Source of the DNA: Bacteroidota bacterium
GTDB lineage: Bacteria; Bacteroidota; Bacteroidia; Chitinophagales; Chitinophagaceae
Assembly (NCBI GenBank): GCA_023386855.1
Contig: JAEWIW010000202.1
Coordinates: 1-5,298 of the forward strand
Direction of reading: 5' to 3'
Length of the DNA stretch: 5,298 nt
A program made the position numbers and the translations under genes. Below the pieces are notes generated by a model. The model was not told the DNA's origin, searched no databases, and worked only from the letters and a program-made list of their open reading frames with translations. Numbering within the stretch: position 1 is the stretch's first letter; each line of letters opens with the position of its first letter. Positions 1 to 5,298 of the stretch are shown here, one piece after another.

Positions 1-1111
1 CCACCAGTTCTACAGGGTAGCCATCGGCATCATAACGGTACTCAAATTTGTAGGGGATAACGGAAGGAAAAGCTCCACTATATGCTTTTTGTTTGCGGAT
101 CATATTATTTTTCGACATATTCGCAAAATACAGGGTGGGCATGTCCATATGAATGAAAGGATTGATATAATGATCATATCCATAAGAACCGCCTTCTCCC
201 TTTCCTGTTGATGTGGTGGCTTCATCAGAGATTTTATTGCCTCCTGAAAAATTCATCCTGTACTGAACTGCCTGGCCATTATCATAGAGATAATATAAAG
301 TAATCTCACCAGCACCATCCGAATAACTGTACTCCACGGAATTATGTGTTTTGTTTCCATAACTGTCCTGGTTCATATTCACGATCCTTCCTAAACCATC
401 ATATGTGAATTCAGTGGTAGCCACCTGCTCCTGGTTTGCCTTATACATTTTTATGGTACTTACTTTACTTCCTGAATAGAAATACTGGTTATAATGAATC
501 AATTGCAGGTCGGCATACTGGGGAAGCTTGTCATACATGTCCACTTTTGAAATTTTATCCTGGTTGTTATAATGATAAACGATTTTAACATTGGGATAAT
601 AATTACCCTGGATATACCGGAAGCTTTCTTCCAGTTTCAACTTTTTGGCTGCTTTTGAACCACCCATTACAATCACAGGCTGGGTAACAACCTCATCTAT
701 GGTGAAGTCCTTTTCTTCGGTTACTCCCCACTGTGAAAGTTGCAAATGTACCCTTGTATGCGCCTTTGGAACTTTTATACGGTTTGTTCCAGGGTTTAGT
801 TCAATGGTAGTTTCATGCATGACCATGCTGCTATCCCAAGTTTGCACCCTGAGGATGGCGGGAATACTGTCGTACATGTATTGTCCCACCTGGATGGCAG
901 CTTTCACCTGGAAGGAAACGCTGTCTGCAACAGGTTTGCCCGGAACACCAGGACCTCCCGGAACCGGTACTTTGGTAGTATCACGGGGTTGTTCATGCCC
1001 ATTTCCGCCATTTCCATGACCGGGGAATTTATCGAGCACTTCTTTTGAACAGGAAGTAAAAACAACGAGGAATGCTACGGCTAAAGCAAAGAGGCGATTG
1101 ATCTTTTTCAT
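1..1111 (-). CDS. Predicted lipoprotein with Gly/Pro-rich tether and YD-like motifs (C-terminus beyond window)
   Basis: The ATG at 1111-1109 opens a frame without a stop to the left edge, giving 370 residues. The N-terminus (MKKINRLF, then a hydrophobic stretch to about residue 18) ends in FTSC, so Cys21 is the likely lipidation site for signal peptidase II; the protein is probably anchored in the outer or inner membrane of a Bacteroidota cell. Residues 30-60 are low-complexity Gly/Asn/His then Pro/Gly/Val (for example PVPGGPGVPGKP), resembling a flexible tether. Residues about 62-170 look like beta-strand-rich sandwich sequence. From about 185 the chain is rich in Tyr and alternating residues, with YD-like motifs at 235-242 (FTYDGLGR) and 356-367 (FEYRYDADGYPV), as in Bacteroidota lipoproteins carrying RHS/YD-like or DUF4595-like repeats. 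The leader is A-rich without a Shine-Dalgarno site. The function is unknown to me; the coding call and lipoprotein signal are firm, the repeat assignment is tentative. Confidence 0.88.
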   Translation of the reverse strand, partial: MKKINRLFALAVAFLVVFTSCSKEVLDKFPGHGNGGNGHEQPRDTTKVPVPGGPGVPGKPVADSVSFQVKAAIQVGQYMYDSIPAILRVQTWDSSMVMHETTIELNPGTNRIKVPKAHTRVHLQLSQWGVTEEKDFTIDEVVTQPVIVMGGSKAAKKLKLEESFRYIQGNYYPNVKIVYHYNNQDKISKVDMYDKLPQYADLQLIHYNQYFYSGSKVSTIKMYKANQEQVATTEFTYDGLGRIVNMNQDSYGNKTHNSVEYSYSDGAGEITLYYLYDNGQAVQYRMNFSGGNKISDEATTSTGKGEGGSYGYDHYINPFIHMDMPTLYFANMSKNNMIRKQKAYSGAFPSVIPYKFEYRYDADGYPVELV

Positions 1112-1169
1112 GATTTTTCTGTTAAGGTTTATAGCAATACCCCTCGCCCTTCCCGGAATGTTGGGTAGA

Positions 1170-1191
1170 AAACTTCCGTTAACAGAATTTT
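1170..1191. promoter_or_regulatory. Imperfect 22-bp palindrome, candidate operator for the lipoprotein gene
   Basis: The core TTCCGTTAACAGAA (1174-1187) is symmetric about the GTTAAC centre at 1178-1183, and flanking A and T runs extend the symmetry to 1170-1191. Nine of eleven base pairs match; the exceptions are 1173/1188 and 1177/1184. The two arms meet without a loop, which suits a dimeric DNA-binding protein better than an RNA hairpin. A half-site, TTCTGTTAA, recurs at 1117-1125, directly before the lipoprotein ATG. The palindrome lies just downstream of a weak minus-strand -7 match, where a repressor could act. The symmetry is seen directly; the regulatory role is inferred, and A/T-rich DNA gives such symmetry by chance fairly often. 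Confidence 0.35.
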
Positions 1192-1193
1192 AA

Positions 1194-1201
1194 CAACTAT
1201 A
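1194..1201 (-). promoter_or_regulatory. Weak Bacteroidota-type -7 element upstream of the lipoprotein gene
   Basis: Read on the minus strand this is TATAGTTG, a 7-of-8 match to the Bacteroidota -7 consensus TAnnTTTG. It would start transcription near 1187 and leave a leader of roughly 75 nt. No clear TTTG -33 box is found at the expected distance upstream, so this is only a candidate. Confidence 0.2.
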
Positions 1202-1256
1202 GATCTATTCTCTTAAATAATTAAGAATTTCCCGATGCGACATAACCCGCAATCAC

Positions 1257-1270
1257 AAGTCTATCGACTT
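1257..1270 (-). terminator. Short inverted repeat downstream of the galactosidase gene, possible weak terminator
   Basis: AAGTC (1257-1261) and GACTT (1266-1270) form a perfect 5-bp stem around a 4-nt loop, starting 20 bp after the galactosidase stop codon in its direction of transcription. A further pair can form if one base is bulged. No U-tract follows on the minus strand, so an intrinsic terminator is poorly supported; it may be only a 3'-end stabilising hairpin or chance. Confidence 0.2.
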
Positions 1271-1290
1271 TGCATTAAACTGGTTACTTA

Positions 1291-3489
1291 TCATTTCACC
1301 GCTTCAATCACCAGCACTACACTGGAGCGGGATGATTCCACCAATGGGTTGATGCCTACCTTCATCAGGAAATCACCGGAATAGATGGTGGATTCATTAA
1401 CCGGTGACTTTTTCCCCGGCATAAGATTGATCTCTTTTATTTTATAATTTTTTGAAGGATCAAGCCCTTTCAATTTCACCGGTCCGGCATTGCTTGAAGG
1501 TGTATAACGGTTCGTAATAAAATAATTGAACATGATGGATCTTGTTCTTTCTTCATTTACAAACATCAGGGAAGCAAATGGATTGTCCCATGGACTTTTC
1601 AGCCTGAAAAGATCACCGTGCCAGATCACATCACTTTGTTCTTTATAATTGGCTACTGCTGCTTTTGCAAACTGGAGTTCTTCGGGTTTAAGATGATCCA
1701 CTACGATATCGAAACCAAGCTTTCCCATCATGGCAACATCGGTCCTGAACTTCAATGGAAGTTTGCTCCAATCGGTAACATGGTTACAGGATACGATCGC
1801 TGGAAAAAAGAAGGAGTTTTCCCATTGTATGAACACTCTTTCAATTGGATCAGTATTATCACTTGGCCAGAACTCGGTAAAATATTTCAGTGCTTCATAA
1901 TCGGCCCTGCCTCCTCCACCACTGCATAACATCATCGGCACCTTTGGATATTTCTGTCTTACCCTTTCCAGTACTTTATACAATCCTTTTACATAATCCA
2001 CGTACAATCTTGATTGAGGAAGTTTCTTCTTTTCAAGGTATTTGGAATGCGCGTTATAGATCACCGCATTGCAATCCCACTTAATGAATGCGAGGTCAGG
2101 GTTCTCAGTGAACAGGGTATCGAGAATGCTGAAAACAAAATCCTGCACTTCAGGATTGGTAAGATCAAGTACCAGCTGGTTCCTGAAGTAATGTTCAGGT
2201 CGGTTTTCTTCTCTTAATACCCAATCGAGATGCTTTTCATACAATACACTTTTTGGATTGACCATTTCAGGTTCTATCCAGATACCGAATTTTACCCCAG
2301 CCTGTTCTGCTTCCTTAACCAGGTAACCGATGCCGTGCGGCAGTTTCTTTACATTTTCCTGCCAGTCGCCAAGTCCAGCCCTGTCGTGGTTCCTGGGATA
2401 TTTATTACCAAACCAGCCATCATCCAGCAGGAACATGTCAACGCCAAGTTCCTTCGCTCCTTTGAACAAATTAACGAGTTTGTTCTCATCAAAATCAAAG
2501 TATGTTGCTTCCCAGTTATTCAATAATGTAAGCCGTGATCCTTCACCATCGAGGATGCGGTATTTGCGTGCCCATGAATGCATATTGCGACTGCCTTCAC
2601 CATAGCCATGATCAGAAACCGTATAGATAAAGGAAGGAGTGGTAAAAGTGGCATTGGGTTCCAAAGAATAATCCGATGCAAAAGGATTGATGCCTGCGAT
2701 AAGCCTTAAATGACCGTAAACATCTTTTTCCATGTCTATTTTAAAATTGCCGGTCCAGGCCAGGGTACCCAATAAAACTTTGCCTTCATCTTCAGAAGCG
2801 GGCCTGTCGAAAGCAATGGAAAAACTTGGTGGCTGGAAAAGGTTGGCACGGGTGCCTAATTTGGAATCCAATGTTTTGATACCATGAGTGATCTCGGTGG
2901 TTTCGGGCTGCATTTCCTGTGCCCACGTACCATGATATTGTGTTAGAAAATATTTATCGTTCAGAAAGAACAGGTTTGCAGATGCATACTTCTTCAGCAC
3001 AATGGTTTTCTTTTCCTTATTGGTGATCTCGGACCACTGCTCGAAAACATTTTCTTTTGAATAGGTCTTATAAAAAAGTTTTACTTCTACCGGGTAAACG
3101 GGGTCACGAAGCAGGATGGTGGTAAGGGTAACGTTATCATCCAGTTTTTTGGATTCATGGCTGGTATACTTTAATTCAAGGGAAGTATTCCCATCTCCAT
3201 GAATGAGCTGGATCGCAGGCTCCACCAGGTTCCAGGTTCCTGCAGGCGTATAAGCGTTATTATTGATGGCATTATTATTATCATCTAGCCTGAGCTGGTT
3301 ATTGATGGAGGCATATTCTTTTTCAGCTCCTAACCTGTTTCCAAAATGAATGATCGATAACCGGCCTTCTTTATTCGATTGAAGCGCCATGGCATGATCG
3401 TTTGTTTCAATGGCAATGTTAACGGGCTGTTGCGCAATTACAGCGCCATAGCATAATGTAATCAGGAAGGAAAATAAAATATTCTTCAT
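1291..3489 (-). CDS. Exported alpha-galactosidase, glycoside hydrolase family 36
   Basis: This enzyme should hydrolyse terminal alpha-galactosyl residues (melibiose, raffinose-type or galactomannan side chains) by the retaining mechanism of clan GH-D. I chose the ATG at 3489 (732 residues): the frame can be opened at a TTG at 3498, but the ATG gives a clean signal peptide, MKNILFSFLITL onward, with likely signal peptidase I cleavage after AVIA at residue 19, so the enzyme is periplasmic or secreted. Residues about 25-285 are the N-terminal beta domain, about 290-630 the catalytic barrel, and the rest the C-terminal beta domain. Visible motifs are LLDDGWFG (354-361), GIWIEPEMVNP (402-412), IKWDCN with nucleophile Asp472, CSGGGGRADY (522-531) and SDNTDPIERV with acid/base Asp544. 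Length is normal for GH36. KWDCNA replaces the common KWDxNR. No Shine-Dalgarno sequence is present. The family is certain; the natural substrate is not. Confidence 0.97.
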   Translation of the reverse strand: MKNILFSFLITLCYGAVIAQQPVNIAIETNDHAMALQSNKEGRLSIIHFGNRLGAEKEYASINNQLRLDDNNNAINNNAYTPAGTWNLVEPAIQLIHGDGNTSLELKYTSHESKKLDDNVTLTTILLRDPVYPVEVKLFYKTYSKENVFEQWSEITNKEKKTIVLKKYASANLFFLNDKYFLTQYHGTWAQEMQPETTEITHGIKTLDSKLGTRANLFQPPSFSIAFDRPASEDEGKVLLGTLAWTGNFKIDMEKDVYGHLRLIAGINPFASDYSLEPNATFTTPSFIYTVSDHGYGEGSRNMHSWARKYRILDGEGSRLTLLNNWEATYFDFDENKLVNLFKGAKELGVDMFLLDDGWFGNKYPRNHDRAGLGDWQENVKKLPHGIGYLVKEAEQAGVKFGIWIEPEMVNPKSVLYEKHLDWVLREENRPEHYFRNQLVLDLTNPEVQDFVFSILDTLFTENPDLAFIKWDCNAVIYNAHSKYLEKKKLPQSRLYVDYVKGLYKVLERVRQKYPKVPMMLCSGGGGRADYEALKYFTEFWPSDNTDPIERVFIQWENSFFFPAIVSCNHVTDWSKLPLKFRTDVAMMGKLGFDIVVDHLKPEELQFAKAAVANYKEQSDVIWHGDLFRLKSPWDNPFASLMFVNEERTRSIMFNYFITNRYTPSSNAGPVKLKGLDPSKNYKIKEINLMPGKKSPVNESTIYSGDFLMKVGINPLVESSRSSVVLVIEAVK

Positions 3490-3627
3490 AATAACCAATT
3501 AGGAGGCTGAAGATAAAGCATTGAAGGAAGAAAGCTCCCAGGTTAAATTCTCCCGCCTGTCAAATTTTAATCTGCTGGTATTTAATGCAGAGTAATTTTA
3601 ATGTTCAATTACCCATATCCCTTTAAT
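3490..3627. promoter_or_regulatory. Divergent control region between the galactosidase and small barrel genes
   Basis: The two genes are transcribed away from each other, so both promoters must lie here or overlap its ends. The segment is A/T-rich towards the plus-strand gene and holds two copies of AATTTTAAT, at 3563-3571 and 3594-3602, offset by 31 bp or about three helical turns. A minus-strand AAAATTTG (3568-3561) is a 7-of-8 match to the Bacteroidota -7 consensus for the galactosidase, but no -33 box accompanies it. The AGGAGG at 3501-3506 on the plus strand precedes no start codon and is probably irrelevant. Divergence is seen directly; specific sites are inferred. Confidence 0.5.
3571..3600 (+). 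promoter_or_regulatory. Candidate promoter for the small barrel-protein gene
   Basis: TAATTTTA (3593-3600) matches the Bacteroidota -7 consensus TAnnTTTG at 7 of 8 positions, and TCTG (3571-3574) matches a TTTG -33 box at 3 of 4 with an 18-bp spacer. Transcription would begin near 3607. If this is right, the ATG at 3601 would sit at or before the transcript start, which favours the ATG at 3628 as the true start. The matches are imperfect and the region is A/T-rich. Confidence 0.25.
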
Positions 3628-4212
3628 ATGTTCAAGAAATTATTCTTTTTTGCCCTTCTTGTGGCAATGATTAAGGTCTCTTCTGCCCAGAGTTTGCGTC
3701 ATAGTTTCGGCGAAACGGTTTCCGTGATGCATGGTACGATGCAGGATCAATATTACCAGCAGGACCTTACCCTTATTCAAAGTAATCTCTCGTATTTTCC
3801 CAGGTTAAGTTTTTTAGAAACTGAAAAAACTTCACTGAGTATCGGGGTTCCGCTGGGCATCGGGTTTGGTATGTATAGCGATACATACGCCAGTGATGAA
3901 GGATTGTATTTTTCTTTTGATGTTCCGGTGGTGCTTGACTTCAATATCGGGTGTAACTCTTCCAAAGAAAACACCAATGGCTTTGGTGGTTTTGTGGGCG
4001 TAGGATTTGGCTTCCAGAAAGTAAGCATTTCGCAAACCGAATATGTCGATTACAATGGAGAAAGTTATGGACCTATGATAAGAGGCGGAGTAAGGTTCCG
4101 TGGCAGCAGCCGGTGGCGAACCAAATCCATTACCATCAGTTCTTTCTATAAAATGGGAATGGAAAATGAAAAATTCAAAACGGTTGGATTAAGTGCTTTC
4201 TTCGATCTGTAA
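3628..4212 (+). CDS. Small exported beta-rich protein, probable outer-membrane beta-barrel
   Basis: I chose the ATG at 3628 (194 residues) because it opens directly with a standard signal peptide, MFKKLFFFALLVAMIKVSSA, with likely signal peptidase I cleavage before Gln21. An in-frame ATG at 3601 would add nine residues (MFNYPYPFN) and cannot be excluded; neither has a Shine-Dalgarno site. The mature chain of about 174 residues has alternating hydrophobic and small or polar residues in strand-like blocks, for example SLSIGVPLGIGFGM, YFSFDVPVVLDFNIG, GFVGVGFGFQKVSIS and MIRGGVRFRG, and ends in SAFFDL. About eight strands can be drawn, the size of an OmpA/OmpX-like small barrel, of which Bacteroidota have many uncharacterised members. 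No enzymatic motif is visible. It is divergent from the galactosidase gene and convergent with the transporter gene, so its role cannot be read from context. The export call is firm; the barrel fold is inferred from pattern. Confidence 0.85.
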   Translation: MFKKLFFFALLVAMIKVSSAQSLRHSFGETVSVMHGTMQDQYYQQDLTLIQSNLSYFPRLSFLETEKTSLSIGVPLGIGFGMYSDTYASDEGLYFSFDVPVVLDFNIGCNSSKENTNGFGGFVGVGFGFQKVSISQTEYVDYNGESYGPMIRGGVRFRGSSRWRTKSITISSFYKMGMENEKFKTVGLSAFFDL

Positions 4213-4263
4213 TTTCATAATTTCTAAGCAGGAATATTAAGCTTTTGCAAATCCATGTTTATA
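4213..4263. other. Short convergent intergenic gap without a recognisable terminator
   Basis: The plus-strand barrel gene and the minus-strand transporter gene end 51 bp apart. The gap is A/T-rich. The only stem I can draw is AAGC with GCTT (4 bp, 11-nt loop), too weak to call as a bidirectional terminator. Confidence 0.5.
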
Positions 4264-5298
4264 TTATCCAACCTCTTTCCTGCGATGAAAGAGTAAATAG
4301 GACCAAAGTTTCAACTCATTAAAATTCCTGCAATACATCCTGTACCGGATAATGAAAGCAGAGAGAAAAGTAAGAATAGCAATAAACAATATCGCGGATT
4401 GAATATTGAAGAGATCGGTTATGATACCGGTGAGTACTGCACCAATCGCATATCCGAGGTCGCGCCATAAACGGAATACGCCAATGCTTTTTGCACGATC
4501 GATCGGGTGAGTATTTTCTGCAACAGTGGCCAGGAAGGTGGGATACACCATCGCAGTTCCCCATCCGAGAAATGCAGAAAGAATGGAAAAATGCACCATG
4601 GTATTTGCCCAGGCGAGGCCTGTCAATGCCATTGCCTGCAATAACATCCCGGTATAAAGAAGGTCTTTCTTGCAGAAAACATCAGCCATTTTACCGGTAA
4701 AGAGCTGGCCCAATCCCCATACCGCGGGATAGATGGCAGTGATGATGCCTATCTGTGATAAGGAGAATCCTTTGGATGCCAGCAATAAGGGGAAGATCCC
4801 CCATACCATTCCATCATTGAGATTGTTGACGAGCCCGGCCTGGTTCACTGATCCAAGATTTTTATTTTTCCATGTAGTATCCCAGAAAATATTTTTTAGT
4901 CGTGGTACAACACTGTAAGAAGTTTCCTGTGCCACATGATGCCTTGTATCTTTAACGAATAGCCAGGTTCCAAAGAAACCCAGCAGTACAAGAATGATCC
5001 CGATATAAAACGGGTATGGCCTGATACCATATTCACCTGCGATCCACCCGGTAAGAAATGCTACCGCTGCTACAGCAATATAACCCGCAAACTCGTTTAG
5101 TCCCATCGCAAATCCACGCTGTTTCTCTCCTACCAGGTCAATCTTCATCACCACTGTGCTCGACCATGCCAGTCCCTGGTTGATACCAAGTAATATATTA
5201 GCCGCCACGATCCAGCCCCATGAAGGAGCGAACATCAGGACAAAGGGAACCGGGATACCTGCCACCCATCCTGCAAGCAGCATGTTCTTTCTGCCAAA
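4264..5298 (-). CDS. Major facilitator superfamily transporter (N-terminus beyond window)
   Basis: The reading frame is open to the right edge and the window holds the last 344 residues. The first residues visible, FGRKN, are the end of the MFS motif A in the loop between helices 2 and 3, so about 60 residues with helices 1-2 are missing; the ATG at 5283 is an internal methionine, not the start. Ten hydrophobic segments follow, consistent with helices 3-12 of a full protein of about 400 residues. The long hydrophilic segment RHHVAQETS to WKNKNLG is the central cytoplasmic loop, and the second-half motif A copy reads GQLFTGKMADVFCKKD. Conserved-looking polar motifs are GINQGLAWSS (helix 4), GLNEFAGY (helix 5) and FRLWRDLGYAIGA (helix 11). 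It is an inner-membrane secondary carrier; the substrate and direction of transport are unknown. The C-terminal tail is short and basic (FHRRKEVG). Confidence 0.95.
   Translation of the reverse strand, partial: FGRKNMLLAGWVAGIPVPFVLMFAPSWGWIVAANILLGINQGLAWSSTVVMKIDLVGEKQRGFAMGLNEFAGYIAVAAVAFLTGWIAGEYGIRPYPFYIGIILVLLGFFGTWLFVKDTRHHVAQETSYSVVPRLKNIFWDTTWKNKNLGSVNQAGLVNNLNDGMVWGIFPLLLASKGFSLSQIGIITAIYPAVWGLGQLFTGKMADVFCKKDLLYTGMLLQAMALTGLAWANTMVHFSILSAFLGWGTAMVYPTFLATVAENTHPIDRAKSIGVFRLWRDLGYAIGAVLTGIITDLFNIQSAILFIAILTFLSAFIIRYRMYCRNFNELKLWSYLLFHRRKEVG

Larger units (their letters stand above)
1112..1290. other. Non-coding gap between the galactosidase and lipoprotein genes
   Basis: These 179 bp separate two genes read in the same direction (minus). 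I see no credible open frame here. The gap is long for a Bacteroidota operon and contains an operator-like palindrome (1170-1191), a weak minus-strand promoter match and two short inverted repeats (1211-1226 and 1257-1270). The lipoprotein gene is therefore probably transcribed from its own promoter rather than only by read-through from the galactosidase gene. This is inference from spacing and motif content. Confidence 0.6.

Noticed and set aside
645..1048. Two overlapping plus-strand open frames (645-1019 and 815-1048)
   Set aside because: They lie antisense to the lipoprotein gene, have composition unlike real proteins, and no leader or family signature; they are shadows of the minus-strand coding sequence.
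1211..1226. TCTTAA-ATAA-TTAAGA inverted repeat as a terminator or operator
   Set aside because: A 6-bp A/T-only-rich stem with little stability and no U-tract; such repeats are expected by chance in A/T-rich intergenic DNA.
1618..2605. Several plus-strand open frames of 64-103 codons
   Set aside because: All lie antisense to the galactosidase catalytic domain, whose motifs are unmistakable on the minus strand; the frames overlap one another and encode no recognisable domain.
3501..3506. AGGAGG as a ribosome-binding site
   Set aside because: It is on the plus strand with no suitable start codon 5-12 bases downstream, and the genes here do not use Shine-Dalgarno sites.
3777..4035. Minus-strand open frames opposite the barrel gene
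   Set aside because: Short, overlapping and without start context; the plus-strand frame has a signal peptide and strand pattern that explain the sequence.
4225..4246. AAGC/GCTT inverted repeat in the convergent gap as a bidirectional terminator
   Set aside because: Only a 4-bp stem with an 11-nt loop and no clear U-tract on either strand.
4319..4918. Short frames on both strands inside the transporter gene
   Set aside because: Cys/Arg/His-rich or otherwise implausible composition; they are shadows of the transporter frame, which has ten membrane helices and MFS motifs.
1..5298. CRISPR array, tRNA, rRNA, insertion sequence, toxin-antitoxin or defence genes
   Set aside because: Looked for on both strands; no regularly spaced repeats, RNA gene signatures, transposase motifs or terminal inverted repeats were seen.

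Overview
The window looks like ordinary chromosomal DNA from a member of the Bacteroidota, probably Chitinophagaceae or a related soil or plant-associated group. This rests on moderate G+C (judged by eye), start codons without Shine-Dalgarno sequences in front of A/T-rich leaders, a Bacteroidota-style lipoprotein signal, a secreted family-GH36 alpha-galactosidase with Bacteroidota-type motifs, and a small Gly/aromatic-rich outer-membrane-type beta protein. The phylum is well supported; the family is a guess.

There are four protein genes, two of them cut by the window edges. Positions 1-1111 (minus) hold the N-terminal 370 residues of a predicted lipoprotein with a Gly/Pro-rich tether and YD-like motifs; its C-terminus lies beyond the left edge. 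Positions 1112-1290 are non-coding and contain a 22-bp imperfect palindrome and a second half-site next to the lipoprotein start. Positions 1291-3489 (minus) encode a complete exported GH36 alpha-galactosidase with intact catalytic motifs. Positions 3490-3627 form a divergent A/T-rich control region. Positions 3628-4212 (plus; possible earlier start at 3601) encode a small exported beta-rich protein. A 51-bp convergent gap follows, and positions 4264-5298 (minus) carry an MFS transporter that lacks its first two membrane helices because the gene runs off the right edge.

The genes do not form an obvious operon. The galactosidase probably cleaves alpha-galactosides such as melibiose or raffinose-type sugars in the periplasm. 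The transporter could in principle import a product, but convergent orientation with the barrel gene and a different promoter region give no direct support for this. No SusC/SusD pair, sugar regulator, mobile element, CRISPR array, tRNA or rRNA is visible. I see no convincing new multi-gene system. The best second-look items are the operator-like palindrome upstream of the lipoprotein gene, the lipoprotein itself, and the galactosidase standing alone without a Sus-type locus in view.
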